A stretch of DNA of 64,000 nt from Mugil cephalus (taxonomy: Eukaryota > Chordata > Actinopteri > Mugiliformes > Mugilidae): NCBI RefSeq assembly GCF_022458985.1, contig NC_061783.1:278413-342412 (forward strand), written 5' to 3'. A program made the translations under genes and the position numbers. Under the pieces are notes generated by a model, which saw only the letters and a program-made list of their open reading frames with translations, ran no database searches and was not told where the DNA came from. Below, in pieces: positions 35,351-47,909 of this stretch. Numbering within the stretch: the first letter of the stretch is position 1; every line of letters begins with the position of its first letter.

Positions 35351-38116
35351 ATGAAACAAAGGCAGGAAGAGATCTCCAGTTTTTTCACAAAGAAGAAAAT
35401 TAGCAGGGAGAGTGCAGGTGACCAGCAGGAGTGTGGCAGTGAGGGTGAAGCTGAATGCTGCCAGGCAACTAATGCAAGTTTCCAGGCCAGACCAGCACTC
35501 ATGAAGCTCCAGGTGAAAATGCAGACATTAGGGAAAACCTTTAAAATGTGAAATGTGGTGCTCTGCAGTTTTACAGTTTTTCAGTGAATGAAGGAATTTA
35601 AATATCTCCTTTTTAATCACAGTATAAAATTGGCACTATGCACTTAAAATTGTGCATTTGTTAAGTCTCTGCAATTTGTGCTATATATTATAAAAAATAA
35701 TCATGTATGCTTTATTAAAAATAAAATTAAATCATGTATGTTCAATTAAAAATAGAATTAATGAAGTGTTGACTGTGTCAATCAGTACTTTCAGATGCAC
35801 AAAGGGAGAGAGCTGACCCTGAAGACCATGCCGACTCAGATGACAGCTGCAGCAACTCCAGCAGTTGCAGCAGCTCCAGCAGCAACGGGAACCTCCCTAC
35901 TACTCCTACTTTTGCCACACCGAAAGGTCAACAAGGTAGAATATTTATTAAAAATGCTATTAACCTATCACCATCAACATGTGAATTAATCTTTTGTATT
36001 ACTTGCAGAAATGCAGTTGTCCCTTAATATATTTAAAAGGGTAAAGCTTGACAATCCAAATGTTACTTTGGAGTTGTCATTGCTTAATGATCCAACTCAA
36101 CTTTTAAAAAGTTAAATAAAATGTTAAACATCTTTTAAAAATCACCTTAATTCTTCTTCCTCATTTAAAAATTCCAGAATCTACATGTATGCATATATTT
36201 TTCCAGACATTGGCTGTAGGAACAAGAACAAAATGCATATTTTTGTGTTTAAATGTCAGTGTCGATCATGAGTATTAATTTCCATAGACTCATTTTGGAT
36301 GTATTTTTAATATTTCCAGACATTTCTCAAACCAGAGCTGCAGATGCTGTACAACCTATCCTGAAGACCTTCCCTCGCACTCAGCACAGACAGGGAAGAA
36401 CCAGGGCCTTCAGCGCTTCCTGGTATAAAGTCTATACCTGGGTTGAATACTCTCAGTGCCAGGATAGTGCTTTTTGTTTTGCTTGCAGACATTTTTAGCT
36501 GCCCTCTGTTCCGGAGACAACGTTTACCTCAGCTACTGGCTTTTCAAATTGGAAAAAGGCCATGTACAAAGATGGAGGTTTCCGCTAACATGCTAGAGCA
36601 GAGTACCATCTTAATACCACGGTGGCATGCACGGAGTATCAGAGGAGTGTTGAGAACAATACATCTTTATTCCAGGCAATAGACAAACAGTACCAAAAAA
36701 AGGTAGAGGAAAATAGGATATATATCAAAACAGTTGCTGATGTTTTGCTCTGCACAGCCACGCCATTGGGAGTCAGAGGACTCAGGAAACAAGAGCAACT
36801 TTCTGGCCATTTTGGAACTCATAGCCAAGCATGACCCCTTAATAAAACAGAAAATGGGACATAGCAATGCCAAGTACACCAGCAACCATATTCAGAATGA
36901 GATTTTAGAGGATCTAAGCAGATATGGTGAGAAAGGACATTACTGAAGAGGTAAAAGAGAAGAGGGTGTTAATGTATTCTAGCTGATGAAACAAAATACT
37001 TAAAAACAGGAACAAATTTCATTAGTACTCAGGTACTACTACAGAGGTACAGTACATGAAAGCTTCATGCATTTTGAGCATGCAGACAAACTTGATGCTG
37101 CTGGGCTAACTGAAAAAATGATGGCTATGATGGGGCTTCAGTAATGAGTGGCAAGCACAGTGGTGTGTCTGCAAGGATACAGTCCCTGGCCAAGCATGCC
37201 TTCTATGTGCACTGCAATGCACATTGCCTAAATTTGGTTATTGTGGACACAGTCAGAGCAGTACCAGAAGGGTCATGCTTTTTTTCTTTGCTGCAGCGCC
37301 TTTATGTGTGTCTGTTGGGTTCCTATGTCCACCATAAGTGGCAGGACATACAGTGCTCAATTTATCAGGAGGATCAGCCTTGAGAGTTGCCCAGACTCGA
37401 TGAAAGTAGGTGGGCTTGCTGGTATAATGCTTGCCAAAACCTAATGGACCAGCTTCCAGCTGTGCTACAAGTCCTTTATGACACTGATGGGGAGAATAAT
37501 AGAGACATAAGTGTAGAGGCATGTGGACTGCGAACGCAGCTAAATCTAGATTTCATTGGCCTTCTAGCAACCTTTAGAAAATTCCTTAGAGATGCAAGGT
37601 TCTTAAGTGATATGCTGCAGCCCTCATCAGTGGATCATGCCAGAGCAATTGACCTCACTGAGGCACTGCAGGACTCAATAGTAAAATACAGAGATGAATC
37701 GTCTTTTGACGAGCTGTGGACAGAAGTGCTAAGCATGGCTCAGCAGTGCAACATCAGTACAGAGAGGATGCCTAAAAGCCAACGTAAAACAAGCACTGCT
37801 CTTAACGACACTATTGTCATATCCACAGCTGGTCAGCATTATAGTGACATCGGCAAGGATTATTAAGGATTATTAAGGATTAAGTCCGTTTACCATCCAA
37901 TCCTAGACCGTGTAAATGCTGAGCTAGAAAGGCGGTTTTCAAAAAATAATTGTGATATCATAAGAGGGATTCAGGCACTTAATCCTAAAAGCAACGGCTT
38001 TTTAGAGGAGCCTCCTTTGTTTTTATTTGGAACCATTTACAACACAAACCTGGAGGATCTGAAGCATGAGCTCCACCAAGAGAAAGGAGAAAGAGAAAGG
38101 AGGCAGCTGGAATGAA
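35351..38116 (+). pseudogene. ZMYM1/TTF-type hAT transposase, decayed
   Basis: The N-terminus MKQRQEEISSFFTKKK is usual for this family. After an intron-like gap, a Ser-rich stretch is seen near 35800-35930 (donor-like gtagaa at 35936). The TTF-type zinc finger part reads AFSASWYKVYTWVEYSQCQDSAFCFACRHF (36410-36498, split here as SWYKVYTWVEYSQ and CFACRHF). DUF4371-like sequence follows (FLAILELIAKHDPLI, GHSNAKYTSNHIQNEILED), then a core with YVHCNAHCLNLVIVD (37205-37250) and SRWACWYNAC. Several stops and shifts are present. The C-terminal hATC block is missing after IRGIQALNPKS. Confidence 0.7.
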
Positions 38117-38835
38117 GAATCTCACGAGTTTTCTTGAGTTTCTTCTATGTCTTCTATGAACTGTTCAGGTTGTGCAAAACTGATTTGGCCCTATCTGTAA
38201 GCACAGCTGCTGCAGTTTTTCTTCATTGAAACTAATCAAAAATCACTTGCGCACCACCATAAACAATGAAAGACTTGAGTGATCTTGGGGTGCTAAGTGT
38301 GGTGCCAAGTGAGCCAAGGTCTTGGATATGGACGAGTTTGTAAGGTTGTTCAGCAGCAAACACGGCAATACAGTTATTTTGAAGTGTCAGCACCTCCAAA
38401 TGAATGGTACATTGAGTGGTACTTGATCTAAGTGTGATACAGAACACATAATTGTTTATAGTACACCGTGTAAAGAGCTGAGCAGTACTGATTTTGAATA
38501 TTGTTGTCGTCAATTTCACTGTGAGAATTTGAGTGGCAGTGGTGAATTATTTTTCTTAAGAGTAACTACTACTGAGAGCTAAAGCACTAAGTTCTGATTT
38601 AGAGTGTAGTGGTAAGTGGTACCTACCATGTTAAAAACGGATTACTGAAGTGAACTAACACTATTGATGCCAAATGTAAACATTGCTGTTCTTTTAAATG
38701 TTACTGTTCTAAATTTCATTCTTAGCCTTATTAAAACTGATAACTACACAGAACCCTGAGCTTTTTTTTTTTTTTCAGTTTTTTTTTTAAACTGTGTACT
38801 TTTGGGCTGAAGAAAATTCTGTGGACGCGCCCCTG
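38117..38835 (+). mobile_element. 3' part of the ZMYM1-like hAT, to its probable right end
   Basis: The right end, ggacgcgcccctg at 38823-38835, read in reverse gives CAGGGGCGCGTCC, a usual start for this hAT group. The TSD could not be confirmed because the left end is unclear. An internal T-run is at 38761-38775. Confidence 0.45.
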
Positions 38836-38871
38836 AACTGGGGATGAGGGTTGGGTGTGGGCTGCCAGTAA

Positions 38872-38915
38872 ATATGGTAAATGGTCTTTTCTATCTACTC
38901 AAAGGCTGACCTGTT
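38872..38915 (-). mobile_element. SINE 3' tail fragment
   Basis: atatggtaaatggtcttttc then tatctactcaaagg is the 3' border of the 44.4 kb SINE family. It abuts the truncated end of L2 copy B. Confidence 0.5.
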
Positions 38916-39094
38916 CTATTAGGAACCACAAGTAGACCTGCACTTTGAGATCTGTTGGGACAATATGGTTCTATGAGGTCTTTTCAGATATGATGAAGCT
39001 AGGCCCAGATATGATAAAGCTTTTAAATTCAATTCTAGATTTTAAAGGGAGCCAATGAAGAGAAGCTAATACTGGAGTATTATGATCTCCCTTG

Positions 39095-40870
39095 CTAATT
39101 CCTGTCAGTGCTCTTGCGGTTTTTTAAAGAGCTATTTGGACAGCTAGATAGTGACGAGTTACAATAATCCAGCCTGGAAGACACAAATGCATGAACTAGT
39201 TTTTCTGCATCACTCTGAGAAAGGATGCTCCTGATGATGATGATATTGCGAATGTGAAAGAAAGCAGTCCTGGTCACCTGCTTTATGTGAGTATTAAAGG
39301 ACATAGCCTGATCAAATATGGCACCAAGGTGTTTCACAGTAGTACTGGAGGCCAAAGTAATGCCATCCAATGAAAGTAGGTGATTAGATAATGAATCTCT
39401 GACATGTTTAGAGCCAAATACAGTGACTTCTGTTTTGTTTAAAAGTAGAAAATTACAGGTCATCCAAGCCTTTATGTCTTTAAGGCATGCTTGGAGTTTA
39501 ATCAGCGGATTAGTTTCATCAGGTTTCATGGATAAATAAAGCTGGGTATCATCTGCGTAGCAATGGAAGTTTATGCTGTGCTGTCTAATAATATTGTCTA
39601 AGGGAAGCATGTATAATGTGAATAATATTGGTCCTAGCACAGAACCCTGAGGAACTCCATAGCTTACTTTGGTATATATAGAAGAGTTGTTGTTTACATG
39701 GACAAACTGGAATCTGTCTGACAGATATGATTCAAACCAGTCTAGTGCAGTTCCTGTAATCTTGATCACATTTTCAAGTCTCTGTAGTAGAATACTGTGA
39801 TCAATAGTGACAAATGCAGCACTGAGATCTAGCAGGACAAGTATAGAGACCATTGAAGCCATGAGGAGATCATTGGTAACTTTAACCAGAGCAGTTTCTG
39901 TACTATGATGAGTTCTAAAACCTGACTGAAACTCTTCAAACAGACCATTCCTGTTTAAATGATCAACCGACTGATTGGCAACAACCCTGTCTAAAACTTT
40001 AGAGCTAAAAGCAAGGTTGGAAATTGGCCTATAGTTGGCTAAAACATCTGGGTCAAGAGTGAGTTTTAAAGTAATAGTTTAATTACAGCAGTTTTAAAAG
40101 ACTGGGGCACATATCCTGTTAATAAAGATAAGTTTATCTGATTTAATATGGAGGTATTAATTAATGGATAAACCTCCTTGAGCAATTTAATCGGGTCTCA
40201 GGAAGATCAATTAGAAAGAAAGAATACAAATATTGACTAGGTCCTACAGAGGTTTCTAATACAACTGTACTTACATCTTTGACAGCTGGAAGGGTGCTAT
40301 GAATTTTATCTCTAATGCCAACAATTTTATCAGTGAAGAAGCTCATGAAGTCATTACTGCTGAGGGCTGAAGGAATAGATGGCTCAACAGAGCTGTGACT
40401 CTTTGTCAGCCTGGCTACAGTGCTGAAAAGAAATCTGGGGTTGTTCTTGTTTTCTTCTATTAATGAAGAATAATATGCTGTTCCAATCCTCCAGAGAGTT
40501 TTTTTTTTTTTTTTACAAGTTGTTAAACTATCTTTCCAGGCTATGTGAGCTTCTTCCGAATTAGTGGAATGCCAAATTCTTTCCAGCTTTTGAACTGCCT
40601 GCTTTGAACTACGCAACTGTGAATTATACCATGGAGCTACCCTCCTCCGATTTATCACCTTCTTTTTAAGAGGAGCAACTATATTTAGAGTTGTGCTAAG
40701 TGATGCTGTCGTGCTGTCAACAAAATATTCATCACATCACTGACATAAGGCACTGAGGTAAATACTGAAGGAATTAATTCCTTATATCTAGTTATAGCAT
40801 CATCAGATAAGTGTCTACCATAAAGAAATGTCTTTCCAATTTCTGTGTAATCTAATAGTAAATTCAAATG
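39095..40870 (-). pseudogene. L2 copy B ORF2 reverse transcriptase
   Basis: The longest open part (39095-39862) contains [38 protein letters not shown] and [13 protein letters not shown], with the usual YADD motif in contrast to YIDD in copy A. Upstream pieces at 40161-40658 ([18 protein letters not shown]-type linker) and 40685-40867 complete the region between endonuclease and reverse transcriptase. A T-run near 40500 and frameshifts break the frame. Confidence 0.78.
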
Positions 40871-41480
40871 TTACAAGGAAATGATCGAACAATAGAGGGT
40901 AATGAGAATATACTGTTAGACCTTCAGTTTCTATGACACAAGTTAGTACAAGAAGGTGTGATTGAAACAATGAGTTGGACCGTTTACATTCTAAGAAAAG
41001 CCAATTGAGTCTTGTAATGACATAAATGAAGAGCTAAGACTGTCACTCATAACATCAACATGGATGTTAAATTCACCTACTATAATGACTTTATCTGTTG
41101 TAAGCACTAAATCACATAGAAACTCAGAGAATTCAGCTAAAAATTATAAATAATAATAATAAATAAATCAGAGTGGAAGATTGCTGCCACTCCTCCTCCT
41201 TGGCCTGTACCTCAAGGAATGTGATAGTTACTATGACTGGGTGGCGTGGACTCATTTAAACTGACATATTCATCATCCTGCAGCCACGTTTCAGTCAAAC
41301 TAAATAGATAAATCTGATGATCAGTTATCAAATCAAAATGAGAGAGACCTGACATTCAAGAAACCACATTTGATTTTCTTATCGCTCTGTTGTACGAGTG
41401 AATTTGTGTTGATTTGGATAAGGTTCCTATGAATAACTCCTCTATTGTTATTTTTCCATTTAAAAAATCTGGGAGCAGAC
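40870..41480 (-). pseudogene. L2 copy B ORF2 endonuclease remnant
   Basis: Minus-strand sequence parallel to 27320-28010 is present with deletions (near 41150) and stops. It ends where the linker to ORF1 starts. Confidence 0.6.
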
Positions 41481-41579
41481 ATCACATCTATGGAGTTTGG
41501 GGAGTTATGGGTTTGAGACAGTATTACAGAAGCGGCAGAGAGGCGTGTAAGACTGCAACTCTGCCACCTGGGGTGAACT

Positions 41580-41870
41580 CTGGATTGTCATGGTTTTGGG
41601 GTGTTAATAAAATCAGAGAAATTCCTAGAGATAAGAGAAGCACCCGCCAAGGTGGGGTGAACTCCATCTCGTGTAATTTGACCAGGCTTTCCCCAGAAAG
41701 AGTTCTAATTATCGACGTAGGCCACCACCTAGATCACCAGTGGTGGAATGGCGACATGCGACTATACATATCGTCACTAGTCAGATTGAGAAAGAGAAAA
41801 CTACGGAGTCCGACATAGTTTTAGCAAACTTACACACCGATTCAACATTACGTGATTTTAACAGAGCTAA
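41580..41870 (-). pseudogene. L2 copy B ORF1 C-terminal remnant
   Basis: It corresponds to 26890-27160 of copy A, including the region of the DGVHP block. The serine block is gone. Confidence 0.6.
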
Positions 41871-41949
41871 AACAGTGCAAGCACACACAGCAGCGGTTCA
41901 AAATCGGGAAGTGTACATACGCTTACTCACATGACAAACATGGGAATTT

Positions 41950-42082
41950 AGGGAAAAATGTTCATTTCAACTGTTCTCTTTTTCATTCATTGTGTATTTA
42001 ATGTGTACAAAGTTTTCTTTTTTACGTGTTTTGTCTGTGAAGTGTCTTTGAGTTTTGAAAAGCGCTATACAAATAAAATATA

Positions 42083-42139
<57 letters not shown>

Positions 42140-42140
42140 G
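41950..42140 (+). mobile_element. Retroposon 3' tail with (TTA)n microsatellite
   Basis: aagtgtctttgagttttgaa then aagcgctatacaaataaaat is a tail of the L2 or SINE type, followed by about 54 bp of TTA units (42083-42136). Confidence 0.6.
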
Positions 42141-42297
42141 CACTTAATCAGTAGTTAGTCCTCAGCTCTGTACAGTAATCTCAGTGTTCTGTATAGCAAT
42201 CAATTTTAGGAAAATAAGCAACAATCAAATTCTCACATTTTTCAATTTCATTGTGAGAATTTGAGTGATGCATATTCTTCATAAAACTAGCTGCTAT

Positions 42298-42375
42298 ACA
42301 GCAGGAGTCTTCACTTTTTTTCAGACCAAGGACCCCCAAACTGATGGAGAGATTAAGTAGGGACCCCCTACCTTC
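42298..42375. mobile_element. Fragment of the outer hAT-like repeat family
   Basis: gcaggagtcttcac and aactgatggagagattaagt match the right end of the element at 10031-17735. Confidence 0.5.
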
Positions 42376-42419
42376 CATATAATTTTATATGGTATATTAT
42401 TTTGATATCGTTTGTATTT

Positions 42420-43370
42420 ATATTATTATTATTGTAGAAGTGTCATTCCTTAGTCCATGACCCCTGACCTCTGACCCCACCCACCCACCTCCGTCCCCAG
42501 CTCCTCCCACTGTCGTAAAGCATTGACTGTATGTACTAGTCGTAAAGCGGCTATCCAGGACAGGTAGGTTGTCTTTCTGCCCTGCTAATGTTTTTTGAGC
42601 TAATGCCTTACTTTGCTTACATGAAGCACATCGTTTACATATTAAAGCAATGATTTCGAATGGTTTCAATCATTAAACGCAAGAATATGAAAACAATCTA
42701 ATTTGTGAGTTAAAACTAGCTGTGTCTGGTAACTTTTGTCTAGCTAGCTTAAGCCACCTACGGGTAATCTGCGCTGCCTGCACGATATGCGGTAACATAA
42801 TGTCTCATTAGGCTGCTTTAAACAAAAAACGTGATCTGCTTATGTGTTTTCATTCAAACCTTTCTGCATAAAAACAAACACAGCTAGAGCACTAAAGATT
42901 TGCCTCTGTTCTTCTTGTAGTTGCTGTCAAACCATCTCCTGACCTCTGACCCTGAATCACGTCACCAACCCAAAGGCACTTTTAAGAGCCACATCTCTAG
43001 GACCAAGCCGTGCCACTTTTGTGGCCTGTTTCATGTGTTTGTGTAATGTGCTCAGAGCGTTGATAATCATTCTGATTATGTGTGTTGGTTTAAATGAAAA
43101 TAAAGTGAACTAAATGCATTTCTTTTGTCTTTACTGTCCAGGCATTTCATTTGCTCTAATTTACCTAAAGCTGACAAATAACACCTATGATATTAACACT
43201 GTGCATATGAGGTAAAGATGCCAGACTCAGGACTTAGTTCATTGCACCTTTTAATTACTCATAGTAACTTATATCAGTTAATAATAGTGTCATATTCTTG
43301 TCACTTTACTTAGCGCTGACAAATAGCACTGACAAATAACGCAACTGCATGGCTGTTTATAACAGTGTGC
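42420..43370. other. No gene recognised
   Basis: cccctgacctctgacc (about 42460) and tcctgacctctgaccc (about 42938) form a pair of short similar motifs. Nothing else was identified. Confidence 0.3.
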
Positions 43371-43379
43371 TGTAGGGAG

Positions 43380-43742
43380 ATGTATAGAATTATTATAACT
43401 TTATTACATATACTTATAACTACAGATATAAAGCACTATAGGCGAAGTCAAAAGTCATTATGCATCACTATACACATTTAGCAAAGCAAAGTAGTTATGA
43501 TGCATTATAAAACTAACAAGTGACTAGGCAGATATTTACATATTTATAATGCACTATTCAGATTAAAATTATAATCATTCATAACCAGTTGTCATAATGC
43601 ATCATGAAGTTGGTTATAACGACTTGTGAATATGTATAGATGGTAATAATGACCATTATAATGCTTTATAGACACCTTATAAAACATTATGAGTGTATTC
43701 ATAGGGCATTATAAATACAACCTTCATAGAAAGTGTTACCGG
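43380..43742 (-). mobile_element. Short DNA-transposon-like repeat ending in aaagtgttacc
   Basis: The right end in reverse, GGTAACACTTTCTATGAAGG, is a widely repeated terminus in fish. The body has many ttataatgc-like motifs. The left end was not defined. Confidence 0.4.
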
Positions 43743-44110
43743 TTCTTCTTATCTGGTCTGGGTTCAGGACCCACCATCACCACTTAATGACAAGCCATAA
43801 CCCAAAACGAAGAACATTTTCAACTTGTCTCAACTTTAAATTTCAACTTTTCAACTTTATCGAATGAAAAGATTGTGCAGTTTGTACCTGACATAGCAGA
43901 ATAGAATATCACAGGATGAAATCACTCAAAAAAACGAATATAATGATAAATCAGAAAGATTATTTCAATTAGCTGCAATCGAATTAAAACCAGAACACTT
44001 CACTCCAGTGACTTCAGCCTTTTTGTTTGTTTGTTTGTCTCTTTGAGTTGTGATCCCAATATCTTAACTCCCAACTTTTCTTAACTAACAACTTATCTTA
44101 ACAATATCTT
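43742..44110. repeat. Interspersed repeat, related to 4310-4500 and 9240-9320
   Basis: See 4310. The part at 44030-44070 also matches 9258-9315, so those two fragments belong to one repeat. Confidence 0.45.
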
Positions 44111-44359
44111 AACTTCCAACTGGAAAGTGTCTCTGACTGGACGAAACACAATTTAACTTTAACTTTAATTTAAAAATTGTTTTATTGTTTTTTTTCATTG
44201 TTGTTGCTTTTTTACATTAACCAAATTACTTTTGGGAAGCGGAGTTTAACCGGGAGATTATTCAGTTACGTTATATTAGTACTGAGACGTCTGTAGTCAG
44301 GTCCTCTTATGTTAGCATTCATTTGTTAGCTCAGTAATTCAGACTATTGTCTATTGGTA

Positions 44360-44605
44360 ATGTTAAATGGTTTTGTTTTTATATAGCATTTTTCTACCTA
44401 TTGGTACTCAAAGCACCTTACAGTCACAGATACATCTACCCATTCGCTCACACAAGCACACACATGCACACAAACATTCACACACCTGTGCCACACAATG
44501 GGAGCAACTGGAGATGCAGTGTCTCGCTTAAGGACACTTCCATCATGCGGCACATTCCGGGGATCGAACTGTTTACTGCTCTACCTACTGAGCCACACAC
44601 CCCTC
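44360..44605 (-). mobile_element. tRNA-derived SINE, near full length
   Basis: On the minus strand the head reads GTGGCTCAGTAGGTAGAGC, a good A box, and CAGTTCGATCCCCGG, a good B box. The body follows and the 3' tail is AAATGCTATATAAAAAC. Shorter copies are at 1411, 4503 and 38872. The tail resembles the L2 tails here, so L2 enzymes may have copied it. Confidence 0.72.
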
Positions 44606-44699
44606 CCACCTATGCAAGCACCAGCTTATCATCACAGTCATGTTCTCCTCCTTCAAGTCAGCCTAAATATCTATATATTAGCTGCATCTAATGCATATC

Positions 44700-46050
44700 A
44701 TCAACCAATATTGCATCCATAATCCATAATTATTATAATGGCTAATTAAAGAATACTTATTTTTACACATGCATATACTAAATTAGAGTGAAACTCACTT
44801 ATTTTGAATTTTGTTCAGATACAAATAGAAATGCTTTTTCCCCTCAACAAATACAAATAGAAATACTGGATGATTTGCATACCCCTACTAGACAGCACTA
44901 GACACTAGACAGTTTTCCCAGCTGAGGGAGTCCTGGATGTCAGGTTCATTACATTACAGTTAGTTGTTTTAATGTTAAAACTTTCAGCGTGACATTCATA
45001 TGTCCTGCCAATTCTAGTGAGGAGACAAATGTTTTTCATTACTTAACATTTAATATTCAACATTTTCAGAAACAGTTTAAACCTTAACTATGTCAGTGTC
45101 AGGTGTTTCGTTCCTGCCATCACGTTTAGTCTGATTAATTTATTTTCTTCATATTAATAAGGGATGAAAAACTTGAAAACCATTCACTAATGATGTTCAT
45201 TGCTCTTGTAAAGGAAAACCTACACTCTGCAATTGTGTGTGCAGCTATGAATACCTCAGCAAAGTTTAATGTTCATCTCCAGAAGGCCATGGACCCAGAA
45301 GAGGGGGGAACAGGGCGAGCCCTGTTGCCTAAACAGGTACACACAACAAATATACCAACAGACCAATCTTGTCCTTGATACCATGGTGCAACACTGCAGC
45401 CACTGTCACAGAGTGCTCCGTTGAACACTGGGCTGGGGTAAGAGTAGAGTAGAGGAGACGCTGCATTAATTTAATCATCAATAAAAACACTGATGTGTCG
45501 TGAAACATTGTCACTTGATATGTGTGTCTCTTATTCCATCTTTGTCCATCCTCAGTCATTGCCACGTTGTTGTAAAAAAGAGACTGCTTCCTGATTTATT
45601 GTAAGTTCTAAGTTTATAATCATAGCCATTCGAATAATCTCTGTGTACATACTTAAGAGTCTAAAAATGTGTGTGAAGCACAAATGCATTAAATAGATTA
45701 AAAAAAAAAATTAAAAAAAGGGGAATGCACGGTTATTCACCTCTGGCTTAGTACATTTCTCATTTTCTAATTTCTAAGTAAAAATGAGACAAGTAGGAGT
45801 GGACCTATCTGTGCATGTGCAAATGACAAACAAAAACAAGGAGTTGGTCCAAATTTTTGTTTCTACATCTCTGCAAACTTAAGTGGATAGAAGTTGACAA
45901 AGACTTATTTAGGGCCACTAAATATATTTCTGTAAATACAGTGTTAGAATTTCATAGTAGAGTATTAGGGCAACTGAAAAGAAAATAGAGAGGTAGAGTA
46001 GAGCCTCGAAGTCGGGCACAGATGCTGTGCGGTCCAAGAGGATGCATGCA
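44700..46050. other. No gene recognised
   Basis: A short open frame at 45190-45378 has no recognisable homologue. An A-run is at about 45701-45718. Confidence 0.35.
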
Positions 46051-46051
46051 T

Positions 46052-46938
46052 CCAGAGGCCTGTATCACAAAGCAGGATTACGGACTTAGCGAAGTAACTT
46101 CAAGGTTAACCCTGGGTTTCTGGTATCACAAGGCTGGATTCATTCTTATCGAGGTACGTTACCAAGGTAACTTACTTTGAACGGCAAACCTGCTTTGAGT
46201 CAGGGTAACTTTCAGGGTTTATCTGAATCCGATAAAAGGTTCCACCCACTGGCCAATCAGCTGTTCGGGAAAGAATCACATGCCCTTTCACTGAAGACTC
46301 AATTGAGATTAGAGGCCAAATCGCAAGAAGAGCGTTATGGTCTGAACGCATCTTCCAGGTGATAACCACACAAAGAAGAGTATATTTTTGCCATTTGTCC
46401 CCGTTACTCAAACACAGCTCAAAATCAGCATGTTTTCATTCAGGCCAACAACTTGATGTGTTGATATGATGTAATTGGGGCCTCAGCTTCCCGCTTTATT
46501 GTAGCCCATATAACATTATGGAATCCAACTCACCAGATGAAATTATGTTTTTGTGTTTGATTTTTTATCTTCTCCCACGTTCGTTTTACTCCAGAGGGAT
46601 TACATCTGGGGGAATGAGACGAATTGTCAAACAAGCGATTCATCTATGCAGCACAGTGATTGGGATTCATGGCTTTGTTAAATGCAAACTAACTAGGCCA
46701 TTGATGTGTAATTTATGCAGTTATGCAATCTGCAGTCCTTTGCAATGCCATTTGGCGCCTCTTCAATGCAGCCGCAGTGTTTGACTTTTCGAGATTCACA
46801 ACAAGACAAACCTGGGTTAAGTTATTGATAACAAGCGTCATGATACCACTTATCCAGATTGTCATTGTTGTGGATAGTTTCAGCTGGATAGGTTGGGAGT
46901 AACCCCGGGTAAGTTAAGCTCGCTTCACAGGCCTCTGG
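46052..46938. mobile_element. Harbinger-like non-autonomous element
   Basis: The ends ccagaggcctgt (46052) and, reversed, ccagaggcctgt (46938) are followed by motifs with tatcacaa (46063, 46131) and ggtaac. A possible first-exon remnant reads EIRGQIARRALWSERIF near 46300-46360, as in the N-terminal part of Harbinger nucleases. The target duplication was not resolved. Confidence 0.5.
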
Positions 46939-47099
46939 TTTCCAAAAACACAAACACTGCTCATTGTACTCTCCCTGTGGGTCCTATCAAGCACACACAG
47001 TTTATCCATCCTGCCAATTTGAAGGGCAACTTTATGACAAGTGCATAAGAAAAATAAATGTACCTCCTCTAATTTTTTTTTTTTTTTTCTCGTGGGTGG

Positions 47100-47757
47100 C
47101 CCTAATACTCTTCCGTAGAATTTACATCGTCAGTAGGGTTAGAAACGTTTTGTGCAGAATTTCAGCACAGCCCCAATGATGAGGCAAGGTTCTTGATTTT
47201 TAGGAAATTGGACATGTCTTTCTGTATATGTAGGGAGCAATGAATACTTGCCAGAAAGTCCTGCTGGTCCTTTAAGGTTTGTCACCTACTTGACAGCCTC
47301 TCTTGCCAGTTTTCTTTTTGTCTTCTTATCTATTCTGGAGCCATGTCATGTTCCTCAAAATGTCATCGCTGTGCCATATTTCCTCCATTTGTTGATGATT
47401 GCTTTCACTGTGTTTCTTGGTGTATCTAATGCCTTGGAAATGTTATTGGTGTCCTCATCTTAGCAATACCTTTTATGAGATCCTGTGAATGTTTGGTAAA
47501 CTTTTTGTGGACCCATGGCTCTTGTAGTAGCATTAAACCAAGGTGTGAGAAAATTGCAGAGATTCATTTGGAGTTAATCCTAGTGACTTCAGGTGAAGTC
47601 AGGTGTGTACTGTTTGACATGAGCTTGATGGTAATGTTATTGTGAACACTCTTTTACAATTTTCACTATTTTTTTCTTGATGTATAGCAGGAAAGTCAGG
47701 AAAACCGTCTGAATTTCTGTATCAGTGGATGTGAATAGGTCTTACCATACCAGACTA
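47100..47757 (-). mobile_element. Decayed Tc1-like element with N-terminal transposase remnant
   Basis: On the minus strand 47510-47250 gives, over shifting frames, phrases such as KFTKHSQDL, PRNTVKAIINKW and RKYGT that match the first helix-turn-helix of Tc1-like transposases. The likely left terminus is at about 47757 (tatagtctggtatgg in reverse). No catalytic part remains. Confidence 0.5.
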
Positions 47758-47879
47758 TATATAAACATAGCAATTCCAATGCAGAAGTACCTTAAAGTTC
47801 AGTACCGCTAATGGTTGCTAGGTTCTGGTGCCAAAATAAATCCGTCTCAACTTTTATTTATTTATTTACAGACTTTTAT

Positions 47880-47907
47880 TTAAAAAAAAAAAAAAAAAAA
47901 AAAAAAC
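47880..47907 (+). repeat. Poly(A) run
   Basis: An uninterrupted run of about 26-28 A, probably the tail of a retroposed sequence. The body before it was not recognised. Confidence 0.7.
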
Positions 47908-47909
47908 TT

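Larger units (their letters stand above)
38925..41945 (-). mobile_element. L2 LINE copy B, both borders near complete, ORF1 deletion
   Basis: This copy is on the minus strand. The 5' end is near 41930 (gtgagtaagcg in reverse) and includes the empty hAT insertion site near 41890-41905. Most of the 5' UTR and the first half of ORF1 are deleted. The 3' side stops near 38925 in the C-terminal coding part. It is the same subfamily as copy A. Confidence 0.78.

Noticed and set aside
45190..45378. A small gene with sequence MNTSAKFNVHLQ
   Set aside because: No homologue was recognised, no splice or promoter signal was seen, and the length is within chance expectation.
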